36,221 bases of DNA from the NCBI GenBank assembly GCA_002238865.1, contig MPNE01000037.1:1-36221 (forward strand), read 5' to 3'. The stretch comes from Gemmatimonadetes bacterium bin94 (lineage in GTDB: Bacteria; Gemmatimonadota; Gemmatimonadetes; Longimicrobiales; Gaopeijiaceae). Shown here one piece after another: positions 1 through 8,658 of the stretch. How positions within the stretch are numbered: the stretch's first letter is position 1; the number at the start of each line of letters is the position of its first letter. The notes beneath the pieces were generated by a model. It was not told the origin of the DNA. It searched no databases and saw only the letters and a program-made list of their open reading frames with translations. Made by a program: the position numbers and the translations under genes.

Positions 1-3000
1 GGGCGCCACGAGCCGGTCGAAGACCTTGTGGTCTGCCAGCCAGGCCGGATCGGACGGAAAGACCTCCGTCTCGAAGCTGATCTCTCCGCTGGCGGACTCG
101 TGGCGGCTGCCGAGCCGCCGCGGGGCTCCGCTGTCCTCCCGCCGCGCCGGAGCGGCGGATGATCCGCGCTCGTCCGCCGCCGCTTCGGAGCCTCGACCCA
201 GTGACGCTCCCGCCGGAACGGGTAGCTCGGCAGGGAGATCCGGCGGCGCGATTCTCCAGCGGCGAGTCCCTGAAACGACACCGGCAGACCGATTTCGTAG
301 GCACGCGCAACTGCGGCCAAGAAAGCGTCCTCCGATTCGGCCTCCGTGACATGGCGACCGGGACGCAGGAGGCTGGGAATCACCTCCGGAGGACCGGCTC
401 CACCGCCGGACTCCGGCCAGGCCAGTCCCATCATCGGTCCAAGCACCGAGTGGGGGCCGATCTCCACCACCGCATCCACCCCGGATTCGGCCAGCGTCTC
501 CGCAGCCTGCCGAAAAGCGACCCGCTGACGGGCCTGGGCGCGCCAGTAGGCGCCGTCGAGGGTGGCGCCAGGATCTACCAGCCGGCCGGTCACCGTACTC
601 ACGAAGTCGATCGACGGGGGTGCGAGCGGAACATCGGCGATCGCGGCTTCCACGCCGTCCAGCGCGGGCTCCACCAGGGCGCTGTGATAGGCGGGACTTC
701 TGCGCAGGCGCCTCACCCTTGCACCTCCGGCCTCGAAGCGCCGAACGACAGCCTCGACATCGGATGCCGGGCCGCTGATCGCCTGGTGCGCCCCGTTGTC
801 CGCCGCAACGCTCACGCCCGGCCCGGTTGCAGCCGCGTTGTGCTCCTCGACTGCCGCCGCCACGTCGGAGGCACGTGCGAAGATCGCCGCCATCGCACCC
901 TTTCCCGGCAGATCCGCCATCAGCACGCCCCGGGCCGTGGCGAAGCGCAGTCCGTCCTCGAGGCTGAACACCCCGGCGGCGTGCGCGGCGGCGATCTCGC
1001 CCAGGCTGTGGCCCGCAACCACGTCCGGCCGGATTCCGATGCTGGCCCAAAGGGCCGTCAGAGCGCACTCCAGCGCGTATATCGCGGGTTGCGTCCAAGC
1101 CGGGTGGTCCAGGTCTCCAGGCGAGTCCCCGCGCCCGAAGATCGCGTCCAGAAGCGACGCGCCCCGCGTCTCGCGGTACGCCGCCTCACATCTGTCCAGA
1201 ACGGCGCGTGCCACCGGCTCGGTCTCATGGATCTGCCGGCCCATCCCGACCCACTGACTGGCCTGCCCGGTGTAGACGAAGGCGATCCTGCGTGCCTCGC
1301 GGGCCGGTTCGACTCGATCCCCGGCGTCGCTCCCGGCAAGCGGCTGCACGGCATCGCGCAGCGAATCGACGTCGCGGAACACCAGCCCCGCCCGGTGGCT
1401 GAAGTGGCTTCGCCCCGTCCCCGCCGTCCAGGCAACGTCCGCAAGCAGGTCTTCCTGGCCGCCGTCGGCCGATTCGTCGGTCCGTCCCCCTTGGGCAATC
1501 GCCTCGGCGTTGGTATCGAGCCAGTCGAGATATCGCTCCGCCAGTTCCCGCAGCGCCTCGTCCGACCGGCCCGAGAGCGGGAGGACACGGGCCTGGCGGG
1601 CCCTCGCGTTCCCCGCGTCCACCGCAAGCGGCACCGGCACCGCGGAGCCCGTCGGAGACCGCCACCGCCCGCTCGCATGCCGTGCATCCCGCCGCTTGCC
1701 CTCGTACCCCTCCAGAACCACGTGCGCATTCGTCCCCGACCATCCGAACCCGCTGACCCCCGCCGTGGGCGGGCGTGCCGACCGCCGAGGCCATTCCATC
1801 CGCTCGGCAGTCACCTTGAGAGGGAGCCGGTCCCAGTCCATCTGTGGGCTCGGATTCCTGAAATGCAGGTGCTGCGGGATCGTGCGGTGCTGCATCGCGA
1901 GCACGACCTTCATAACGGCGGCCACCCCGGCAGCCGCCTCCAGGTGCCCGATGTTGGTCTTGACGGAACCGATCAGGAGCGGATCGTCATGGTCGTGTCC
2001 GGCTCCATAGGCGGTTCCCGTGGCACGAGCCTCTATCGGATCCCCCACCTCGGTGCCCGTCCCGTGCGCCTCCACGTAGTCCACGTCGCCGGCGCCAAGC
2101 CCCGCGCGCGCCAGAGCGTCGGCGATCACCCGTTCCTGCGCGGTCCCGTTCGGCACTGTCAGCCCCGGGCTCGCCCCGTCCTGGTTCACCGCCGCGCCAG
2201 GGATCACGGCCCAGATCCGGTCGCCGTCGGCCTCAGCCTCGCTCAGCCGCTTCAGGACCACGATCCCGCAGCCCTCGCCGCGCACGTATCCGTTGGCCGC
2301 GGCGTCGAAGGTCGCGCACCGGCCGTCCGGCGACAGCATCCCGGCGGTCGCCCGCATCTCGAGCAGCCGCCCGGACAGGATCGCGTGCACTCCCCCCGCG
2401 AGCGCCAGATCCGCCTCTCGCCGCTGCAGCCCCGACACGGCCTGGTGGATCGCCACCAGCGACGACGAGCAGGCCGTGTCCAGCGCGATCGCGGGCCCCT
2501 CCAGGCCCAGCGCGTAGGCCACCCGTCCAATGGCGGTGTTGAAGGAAGTGCCGGTGACGGAATAGAGACTGGCCGCAGGCTCGGTGGTGTCGCTCACGTC
2601 GAGCACCAGGTTCCGGTACTCGTTGTTGCTGATCCCCGCATACACTCCTGTGCGGCTGCCCTTCAGCCGGTCGGGATCCATGCCGGCGTCCTCGAGCGCC
2701 TGCCAGCTCGTCTCCAGCATCAGCCGCTGCTGGGGATCGAGCAACTGGGCCTCGACCGGCGAAATGCGGAAGAACGACGCGTCGAAACGGTCGAGTTCGT
2801 CCAGATATGCGCCGAACCGGCAGGCGACGCTCTGCACATCCGCGTCCGGGAAAAGTTCGCCCACACGCCCGACGCCGGAGCCCGGGATTCCCTCGGTGAC
2901 CGCGTTGCCGCCCGCGTGGAGCAGGCGCCAGAAGGCCTCGATGTCGTTCGCGCCGGGGAAGCGGCATGCCATGCCGACGATCGCGATGGGTTCGGAAGCC

Positions 3001-3011
3001 GGAACGGTCAT
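1..3011 (-). CDS. Modular type I polyketide synthase, N-terminal part (KS-AT-start of DH), cut by left edge
   Basis: The protein begins MTVPASEPIAIVGMACRFPG, the usual start of a ketosynthase (KS), with no docking domain in front. KS spans about residues 8-430: active Cys181 in DTACSSS, His316 in EAHGTGT and His356 in KTNIGHLEAAAG. An acyltransferase (AT) follows at about 530-830, with catalytic Ser669 in GHSLGE and the specificity segment SPAYHS. After AT comes the linker SLPSYPFRRERHW and then the start of a dehydratase (DH). The DH sequence WLADHKVFDRLVAP, including its catalytic His, is read only in another frame. A one-base shift therefore lies near 130-160, either real or a sequence error. 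KS condenses acyl units and AT loads the extender, probably malonyl-CoA; DH would dehydrate the beta-hydroxy intermediate. The product is unknown because the rest lies outside the window. Divergent from the permease gene at 3142. Confidence 0.9.
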   Translation of the reverse strand, partial: MTVPASEPIAIVGMACRFPGANDIEAFWRLLHAGGNAVTEGIPGSGVGRVGELFPDADVQSVACRFGAYLDELDRFDASFFRISPVEAQLLDPQQRLMLETSWQALEDAGMDPDRLKGSRTGVYAGISNNEYRNLVLDVSDTTEPAASLYSVTGTSFNTAIGRVAYALGLEGPAIALDTACSSSLVAIHQAVSGLQRREADLALAGGVHAILSGRLLEMRATAGMLSPDGRCATFDAAANGYVRGEGCGIVVLKRLSEAEADGDRIWAVIPGAAVNQDGASPGLTVPNGTAQERVIADALARAGLGAGDVDYVEAHGTGTEVGDPIEARATGTAYGAGHDHDDPLLIGSVKTNIGHLEAAAGVAAVMKVVLAMQHRTIPQHLHFRNPSPQMDWDRLPLKVTAERMEWPRRSARPPTAGVSGFGWSGTNAHVVLEGYEGKRRDARHASGRWRSPTGSAVPVPLAVDAGNARARQARVLPLSGRSDEALRELAERYLDWLDTNAEAIAQGGRTDESADGGQEDLLADVAWTAGTGRSHFSHRAGLVFRDVDSLRDAVQPLAGSDAGDRVEPAREARRIAFVYTGQASQWVGMGRQIHETEPVARAVLDRCEAAYRETRGASLLDAIFGRGDSPGDLDHPAWTQPAIYALECALTALWASIGIRPDVVAGHSLGEIAAAHAAGVFSLEDGLRFATARGVLMADLPGKGAMAAIFARASDVAAAVEEHNAAATGPGVSVAADNGAHQAISGPASDVEAVVRRFEAGGARVRRLRRSPAYHSALVEPALDGVEAAIADVPLAPPSIDFVSTVTGRLVDPGATLDGAYWRAQARQRVAFRQAAETLAESGVDAVVEIGPHSVLGPMMGLAWPESGGGAGPPEVIPSLLRPGRHVTEAESEDAFLAAVARAYEIGLPVSFQGLAAGESRRRISLPSYPFRRERHWVEAPKRRRTSADHPPLRRGGRTAEPRGGSAAATSPPAERSASRRRSFRPIRPGWQTTRSSTGSWR

Positions 3012-3050
3012 GTTTCGCGCTGCCAGCGGGGCGGGGAGAGGGATCGGAGA

Positions 3051-3079
3051 TTGTCATGGAGTGACGAAATCTCTAGCGT
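3051..3079 (+). promoter_or_regulatory. Candidate sigma-70-type promoter in the PKS/permease divergent gap
   Basis: TTGTCA (3051-3056), one base from the -35 consensus, is followed after 17 bases by TAGCGT (3074-3079), a weak -10 matching three of six positions. It would serve the + strand permease starting at 3142. The gap (3012-3141) separates two divergent genes, so a promoter for each must lie here or within the genes. Weak evidence from spacing and consensus only. Confidence 0.25.
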
Positions 3080-3141
3080 GGTATTCCCATACGATAGCTG
3101 TCCGGCGTAGGCGAGGACAGCAACCCCACGCCCGTGCGGAC

Positions 3142-4869
3142 ATGCCCTATCTGATCGCTGCCCTCCTGGCCCTGGCCGCCGGTCCGCTCGTTGACGCGGG
3201 CGCGCGAGGCCGCCGCGGGTTCATCCCCGTGCTCGACGGCCTGGTCATGTTGGCGATTCCGGGATTGATCTTCCTGCAGTTCGTGCCGACCGCGGCACAG
3301 GACGGGGACTGGGGCGTTCTCATCGCCCTCCTGGCGGGCTTCGCGCTGCCCGTCGTGGCGGAGCGGACAACAAGCCGCGCCGGCGCGAGGGCGCATCGCT
3401 GGGCGCTCGTGGCCGGTCTCACCGGCTTCCTGGTCCACTCCGCGCTGGACGGCGCGGCCATCGCGACGCTTCCGGCCAGCGCTCCCCCCTCCCTCGGCCT
3501 GGCCATTGTCATTCACCGTCTACCCGTGGGCATCGCGGTGTGGTGGCTGGTCGCGCAGGAGATCGACCGTCGGGCAGGCGTCGCCGTGCTCGCCGGACTT
3601 GTGGCCGCCACCGTCGTCGGTTACGCGATCCTTGTTGGCGGCGATCCCCAGCTCCTCGCCGCGTCCGGCGGCCTGACGCTCTACCAGGCTGCCGTCGGCG
3701 GATCGCTTGTGCATGTCGTGATCCACCAGCGCGGGCGGACTCTGTCCCGGCTCGACCGTCGCCGGGAAGGGTGGGGAGCGATCGTCGCCCTGGCCTTGCT
3801 CCTGGCCGTCTTCGTTCTGGACACGGACGCCTCCACACACGGCCCGGCGAGCTTCCTGTCGCGGCTCTACGTGCTCAGCGCCGAGAGCGCGCCGGCTCTG
3901 CTTCTGGCCTATCTCTGCGCGGGACTGCTCAGTGCGTTCCTGCCGCAGCGGTCCGTGCGCTGGATGGGGCGGGGCGGGGCGGTGTCGCAGGCCGGCCGGG
4001 GCATGGCGATCGGCTTGCCGTTTCCGATCTGTTCGTGCGGGGTCGTGCCGCTCTACCGAAGTCTCGTGCAGAAAGGCGCCCCGCCGGCTGCGGCGATGGC
4101 CTTCCTGGTCGCCACACCCGAACTCGGTCTCGACGCGGTCCTCCTCTCGATCCCCCTGCTGGGGCCTCAGGTCACCGTGCTGCGGCTCGTCACGGCGGCC
4201 CTCGCTGCGATTCTGGTGGGATGGTTGGTGGGGGGCAGGTTGAAGGCCGCCGATCGTGTTGCCGAGTCGAGCGCTGCAGCCGACGAGCAGGCGGGCACGC
4301 TGCACCGCCTTGCCGCCGCCCTGCGCACGGGTACCGGGGACGTGGTCAACCATACGGCACCGTGGATCCTGCTCGGTCTCGGCGTCGCCGCGCTCGTCAC
4401 TCCCCTCCTGGAGAGCGGATGGCTGGGGAGCCTGCCCCCTGTCGCGGATGTCTTCCTCTTCGCCCTTCTGGGTTTCCCGACGTACGTCTGCGCGGCCTCG
4501 GCGACGCCGCTGGTGGCCGCCTTTCTTGCAACCGGGTTGTCCCCGGGCGCGGGCATCGCCTTCCTCATCACGGGACCGGCCACCAACATCTCCACCCTGG
4601 GGCTGGTGAGCAGCCTGCACGGGAGACGCGCGGCCGTAGCCTTCGCCGCGGTCATGGTGACCTTCGCGGTCGCGGCCGGCGTCGCGATCAACGCCACGTT
4701 CGGCGCCCTTGGCGTACCGTCGCTGGCGGCGCTGATGGAAGAGACTCCCAGCCTCCTTCAGCAGACCAGCCTCATTCTTCTCGCCGGACTCTTCCTCCGG
4801 TCGATGGTCCGGCGCGGCCTACGGTCCTTTGTGGGCGAGCTTCGAGAAGGGCTGGGCTGGTCTCACTAG
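3142..4869 (+). CDS. Fused ZIP-like / DUF318 (SO_0444-type) metal permease
   Basis: A 575-residue polytopic membrane protein with two parts. Residues 1-200 resemble ZIP metal transporters: HSALDG (99-104) and HRLPVG (125-130) correspond to the HNxxDG and HxxPEG metal-site motifs of ZIP helices 4 and 5, the second having Val in place of Glu. Residues about 235-575 are a DUF318 permease of the SO_0444 Cu/Zn-efflux / ArsP-related type, with the signature PICSCGVVPL (Cys297, Cys299), a second half FPTYVCAASATPL, and the motif TGPATNISTLG. A loop of about 30 hydrophilic residues (KAADRVAESSAAADEQ) separates the two DUF318 repeats. The likely role is metal or metalloid movement across the inner membrane; substrate and direction are inference. 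The ATG start gives a hydrophobic first helix; the Shine-Dalgarno sequence is weak. The stop overlaps the convergent gene at 4866. Confidence 0.85.
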   Translation: MPYLIAALLALAAGPLVDAGARGRRGFIPVLDGLVMLAIPGLIFLQFVPTAAQDGDWGVLIALLAGFALPVVAERTTSRAGARAHRWALVAGLTGFLVHSALDGAAIATLPASAPPSLGLAIVIHRLPVGIAVWWLVAQEIDRRAGVAVLAGLVAATVVGYAILVGGDPQLLAASGGLTLYQAAVGGSLVHVVIHQRGRTLSRLDRRREGWGAIVALALLLAVFVLDTDASTHGPASFLSRLYVLSAESAPALLLAYLCAGLLSAFLPQRSVRWMGRGGAVSQAGRGMAIGLPFPICSCGVVPLYRSLVQKGAPPAAAMAFLVATPELGLDAVLLSIPLLGPQVTVLRLVTAALAAILVGWLVGGRLKAADRVAESSAAADEQAGTLHRLAAALRTGTGDVVNHTAPWILLGLGVAALVTPLLESGWLGSLPPVADVFLFALLGFPTYVCAASATPLVAAFLATGLSPGAGIAFLITGPATNISTLGLVSSLHGRRAAVAFAAVMVTFAVAAGVAINATFGALGVPSLAALMEETPSLLQQTSLILLAGLFLRSMVRRGLRSFVGELREGLGWSH

Positions 4870-5714
4870 CAGAGCGGTGCCGTCACGGAACGGCTGCGGC
4901 TGCGCCACTCATAGGGCGGATGGCCAAGGCTTGCCAGCGCGCACGGACTCCCCGTCCCGGTGTGGTCCCCTCGGTCCCAGATCGGAAATGGCGAGAGGCG
5001 CGTGTTGGCGGCCCGCTTCATGAAGCCGTGAGAATAGGCCCGAATGTGCGTACCCCTGCTGTACACCTCGACCATGTACAGCTGGCTGGTCGGCATGGAT
5101 TCCAGCTGGGCCCAACCCCCGAGCAATGGGAACTCATCGAGATAGACGGTAGGGACGACCCTGGCACCCCGGTAGTAGATGCACCTGCCGACGCCGCAAG
5201 GGGTCGTAAACATGCCCGCGCGCGAGTCCAGGAAGTCGGCGACCGACCAGTGGCCGCTGTTGACCAGGGCATCCTCGTTGTAGGCGCGGGCAGCGGTTGC
5301 CGCGCTTCGCCGCCGACGCTCAAAGCGGTCCATGACGATCGCGAGACCTTCCAGCAGAATGGGCTCGGGCATTACCCGAAGGCTGACCGGATTGCCCGAT
5401 GTGTCGGCCTCGACCCGTACCGAATGCGTCGCGTACCCGAGCCGCTCCACCGTGACGAGATGGATCCCGGCTCCGATCTCGCACAGCAGAAAACGACCGC
5501 TGTCGGTTGTGAGCCACGCCCAATCCGACTCCTCGACCGATACGTAGGCGCCCGCCACCGGCACGTCGGTTCCGCCATCGAGCACCACCCCCACGATCCC
5601 GGCCTGGCCATCGCTGCAAACGGGCTGCTGCTCCTGCCCGCTGGCGAGCCCCGCGGACAGGGAAAGGATGCCCCATGACAGGAACCCCATCGTACGAGGA
5701 AGCGGTCTTGACAT
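4866..5714 (-). CDS. Secreted carboxypeptidase-regulatory-like / TonB-plug-like protein
   Basis: A 282-residue protein with an N-terminal signal peptide (hydrophobic stretch GFLSWGILSLSAGLASG, cleavage probably before QEQQ). Residues about 38-115 read as a carboxypeptidase-regulatory-like beta-sandwich (GIVGVVLDGGTDVPVAGAYV, then a TTDSGRFLL segment), the kind found at the N terminus of TonB-dependent receptors. Residues about 120-240 resemble a receptor plug (VADFLDSRAGMF, IYYRGARVVPTVYLDEFPL, QLYMVEVYSRG). No barrel follows, so this is a stand-alone module rather than a receptor. A Cys pair (TTPCGVGRC) could form a disulfide. It probably acts in the periplasm or at the outer membrane; its partner is unknown. 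The stop codon shares the CTAG at 4866-4869 with the convergent permease. The 236 bases upstream (5715-5950) hold the divergent start regions of this gene and the next; I see no convincing promoter there. Confidence 0.75.
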   Translation of the reverse strand: MSRPLPRTMGFLSWGILSLSAGLASGQEQQPVCSDGQAGIVGVVLDGGTDVPVAGAYVSVEESDWAWLTTDSGRFLLCEIGAGIHLVTVERLGYATHSVRVEADTSGNPVSLRVMPEPILLEGLAIVMDRFERRRRSAATAARAYNEDALVNSGHWSVADFLDSRAGMFTTPCGVGRCIYYRGARVVPTVYLDEFPLLGGWAQLESMPTSQLYMVEVYSRGTHIRAYSHGFMKRAANTRLSPFPIWDRGDHTGTGSPCALASLGHPPYEWRSRSRSVTAPLC

Positions 5715-5950
5715 CGGCCGGACCTTGGGTTGGCAGGGTTTGAGTGCATGACACGGACGGTTTCCATATACCCCAGGGGAGCCCTGCCGTTCCGCAGTCC
5801 CGAGGGTCCCGCCCAGCCCTCAGCGCGGCGCGGGCGCCTCATGAAGGGCGGCGGGCCGCCGTGGCGCCTACTTGCGAGCGTTTGCCGCCTCGCAGCAGCT
5901 TCCGCTTCCGTCCTTCTCATCGACCGTCATCCGACCGGAGCACGAAGATC

Positions 5951-7558
5951 ATGACGCGCCGCCCCCCGACCCATATGGCCGCCACCCTTGTCGCCGCCGC
6001 CCTCCTCGCCCTCCTCCCCGCCGCCGCCGCCCCCCAGTTCGTCGAACCGGGACCCGACCGCGCGGAAGGCGACGGCCCCTTCGACCGCCTCGTCATCCGC
6101 GGCGCGATCGTCATCGACGGCACGGGCGCGCCACCCCGCGGCCCCGTCGACATCGTCATCGAGGGCAACCGGATCACGCAGATCGCGGGTGTCGGCTACC
6201 CGGGCCTGCCCATCGACGAATCCCGTCGCCCGGCCGCCGGCGACCACGAGATCGACGCACACGGGATGTACGTCATGCCCGGGCTGGTCGACCTGCACCT
6301 CCACACCGGCGGCCTCCCCAAGACCCCCCGGGCCGAGTACGTCTACAAGCTGTGGATGGCCCACGGGGTCACCGCCGGGCGCGGCATCGAGTACGGGCCG
6401 GTCGACTTCTCGCTCTCCGAACGTGATCGCGCCAACAACAACGAGATCACCGCGCCCCGCATGTTCGTCTACCAGCGTCCGGGGCAGGGGTGGGACCAGG
6501 GCTCCGTACGGACCCCGGAGCAGGCGCGCGCATGGGTGCGCTGGGCGCACGAGCGGGGGATCGACGGGATCAAGTTCGTGGCCTACCCGCCCGAGATCAT
6601 GGAAGCGCTCCTCGACGAGGCCCGACAGCTCGACATGGGCAGCGTGGCCCACCTCGCCCAGCTCGGCGTCGCGCAGATGAACGCCGTCGACGCCGCGCGG
6701 CTCGGGCTCGGCGCCGTCACGCACTTCTACGGGCTCTTCGAAGCGCTCTACGACGACCACGACGTGCAGCCCTGGCCGTCGGACATGAACTACGCCAACG
6801 AGCAGCACCGCTTCGGCCAGGTCGCGGCCCAGTGGGATCTGATCCACCCGCAGGGCAGCGACGAGTGGAACGCCATGCTGGAGGAACTGCTGTCGTACGA
6901 CGTCATCCTCGACCCCACCATGACCGCCTACCTGGCGAGCCGCGACGTGATGCGCGCCCGCACGGCCGAGTGGCACGAGAAGTACACGCTCCCCAGCCTG
7001 TGGGACTTCTACGAACCCAGCCGCGAGAACCACGGCTCCTACTACTACGACTGGACCAGCCACGACGAGATCAGGTGGAAGAACTTCTACCGCGTCTGGA
7101 TGGACCTCCTCGACGACTACAAGGACATGGGCGGCCGGGTCACCGTGAGCTCCGACGCGGGGTTCATCTACAATCTGTTCGGTTTCTCGACAATCGAGGA
7201 AATGGAACTCTTGCAGGAGGCCGGCTTCCACCCGCTGGAAGTCATCCGCGGCGCGACGATGCACGGCGCCGAGGCCATCTTCGACCCCAAGGGCCGGATG
7301 CCCGAGTTCGGGATCGTCCGCGAGGGCCTCCTGGCCGACCTGGTCATTGTGCCGGAGAACCCGGTCAACAACCTCAAGGTCCTCTACGGCACCGGCCACG
7401 AGCGTCTCAACCCCGACACCGGCGTCAAGGAACGCATCGGCGGCGTCAAGTACACGATCAAGGACGGGATCGTCTATGACGCCAGGCAGCTGCTCGAGGA
7501 CGTGGCGCGAATGGTGGAGGAGCAGAAGAAGCAGCGGGCGGCGGCGTCGGGCGGGTGA
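5951..7558 (+). CDS. Secreted metal-dependent amidohydrolase
   Basis: A 535-residue protein of the amidohydrolase superfamily with an N-terminal signal peptide (TLVAAALLALLPAAAAPQF). The start of the fold (LVIRGAIVIDGTGAPP) is followed by the metal motif HLH (116-118) in MPGLVDLHLHTGG. Further metal or catalytic candidates are a Lys in GIDGIKFVAYP, His in SVAHLAQLG and VTHFYG, and Asp in VSSDAGFIYN, so the binuclear site looks complete. The closing segment PEFGIVREGLLADLVIVPENP is the usual composite-site strand. It probably hydrolyses a cyclic or peptide-like amide in the periplasm; the substrate cannot be read from sequence. It ends in GTGA, overlapping the start of the membrane protein at 7555, so the two are translationally coupled. 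Family assignment is firm; substrate unknown. Confidence 0.9.
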   Translation: MTRRPPTHMAATLVAAALLALLPAAAAPQFVEPGPDRAEGDGPFDRLVIRGAIVIDGTGAPPRGPVDIVIEGNRITQIAGVGYPGLPIDESRRPAAGDHEIDAHGMYVMPGLVDLHLHTGGLPKTPRAEYVYKLWMAHGVTAGRGIEYGPVDFSLSERDRANNNEITAPRMFVYQRPGQGWDQGSVRTPEQARAWVRWAHERGIDGIKFVAYPPEIMEALLDEARQLDMGSVAHLAQLGVAQMNAVDAARLGLGAVTHFYGLFEALYDDHDVQPWPSDMNYANEQHRFGQVAAQWDLIHPQGSDEWNAMLEELLSYDVILDPTMTAYLASRDVMRARTAEWHEKYTLPSLWDFYEPSRENHGSYYYDWTSHDEIRWKNFYRVWMDLLDDYKDMGGRVTVSSDAGFIYNLFGFSTIEEMELLQEAGFHPLEVIRGATMHGAEAIFDPKGRMPEFGIVREGLLADLVIVPENPVNNLKVLYGTGHERLNPDTGVKERIGGVKYTIKDGIVYDARQLLEDVARMVEEQKKQRAAASGG

Positions 7559-8658
7559 GCGCGGCGGGGGGCTTGAGGGGTTCGTCCTGGCTGGCGGTCC
7601 GGATTGCGGCCGCTATCGCCCTTGTCGTCGTGCCCTTCGGTTACGCCGTTACCGGGGTCCGGACGGATGTCCTGATAGGAGCTGGCTGCGGGCTGGCGAT
7701 CGGTGTGGGGATCGGCCTCCGGGGAGGCTCGCAAAGCGGTCCGTGGATCGGCATTCTGGTCGGGTCGATCGTGGGAATCGCCGCCGCGCTGATCGCCGGC
7801 GCGGTTCCCTGGAACGGATGGGGGGTTCTCATTCCGCCCATTCTTGCCCTGGCGGTCGGCTTGATCGACGGGCTCGGCGGGTCATCGCTCTCCGGGTATC
7901 GGGACATGATCCGGGAGACGTTCATCCTGTCTGTCCTGTTTGCCCTGGGACTCCTGCCCGCCACGATTGTGATGGGCCAGGTGGGTGCAGCGTCGGCCCC
8001 CATCCTATCGGTGCCTTTGGTCGCGCTGATCGCCGGGATCCTCAGCCACCGCCGCGAGGGATGGCGGGACGCTCGTCCACCCCGGCTGCTGCTCCTGGCG
8101 TTGGCCGCGCTGCTTGTCCTGTTGGCCTTCCTGGGGGAGAACGAGGTCAGCGGGGTCTCGGGCATCGTTGCCGTCCTGATCATTGTCCTTATCACGGCCG
8201 TCGCGCTGGTAGCACTCCCGGCGGCCGCGTTTCTCCTGGGGCGCACCGCCATCACATGGCTCCAACCCCGGCTTCGGGTGTACGCCTACCTCGCCGACTA
8301 CCTGCGCGTCATGTGGGTCCCGATCGGCGGGTTCGCGGTCGGCTACCTGAGCATCATCGTCCTCTTCTCCGGGTTCTACGGGATGCTCGAGCACTTTCGC
8401 CCAGGCGCGTTTGGGGGCGCTGGAGCCGGGATCGACGACTGGTTGTCCTTCGCGTTCTTCACCGCACTCGGCCAGGACTTCACGAGCGTCACCCCGGTTT
8501 CACTCGGCGCGAGGGTGCTCGTCGGCACCCATCTCATCCTCTCGGCGGGCTGGGCGCTCGTGTTGTTCGCGGCGGTGATGTCGTCCATCGGGCCGAAGCT
8601 GGACCGGATCGCGCGGCGCCACGCGAAGGAAGACGACAGCGCTGTCGATACGTCATGA
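7555..8658 (+). CDS. Polytopic membrane protein with a degenerate K+-channel-like pore segment
   Basis: A 367-residue protein starting at GTG, which overlaps the stop of the preceding amidohydrolase (GTGA). It has about nine or ten hydrophobic segments. The last part resembles the pore module of two-helix potassium channels (Ion_trans_2): FFTALGQDFTSVTPVSLGAR (301-320) aligns with the pattern TxTTVGYGDxTPxxxxGR, followed by a long hydrophobic helix and the basic tail PKLDRIARRHAK. The TVGYGD filter is replaced by ALGQDF, with two additional residues, so potassium selectivity is not expected. Channel relationship is an inference from this pattern alone; the N-terminal two thirds match nothing I recognise. 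The gene ends with ATGA, overlapping the next start, which places it inside the amidohydrolase / acetoacetate-CoA ligase operon. Confidence 0.75.
   Translation: MSAAGGLRGSSWLAVRIAAAIALVVVPFGYAVTGVRTDVLIGAGCGLAIGVGIGLRGGSQSGPWIGILVGSIVGIAAALIAGAVPWNGWGVLIPPILALAVGLIDGLGGSSLSGYRDMIRETFILSVLFALGLLPATIVMGQVGAASAPILSVPLVALIAGILSHRREGWRDARPPRLLLLALAALLVLLAFLGENEVSGVSGIVAVLIIVLITAVALVALPAAAFLLGRTAITWLQPRLRVYAYLADYLRVMWVPIGGFAVGYLSIIVLFSGFYGMLEHFRPGAFGGAGAGIDDWLSFAFFTALGQDFTSVTPVSLGARVLVGTHLILSAGWALVLFAAVMSSIGPKLDRIARRHAKEDDSAVDTS

Noticed and set aside
159-3110. Very long open frame on the + strand opposite the polyketide synthase
   Set aside because: It is antisense to a clearly recognisable KS-AT, is rich in Arg, His, Pro and Gly, and has no family features; a shadow of high GC content.
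5708-5713. Perfect TTGACA on the + strand, possible -35 element
   Set aside because: It overlaps the start codon region of the - strand gene at 5714 and has no acceptable -10 sequence 16-18 bases downstream.
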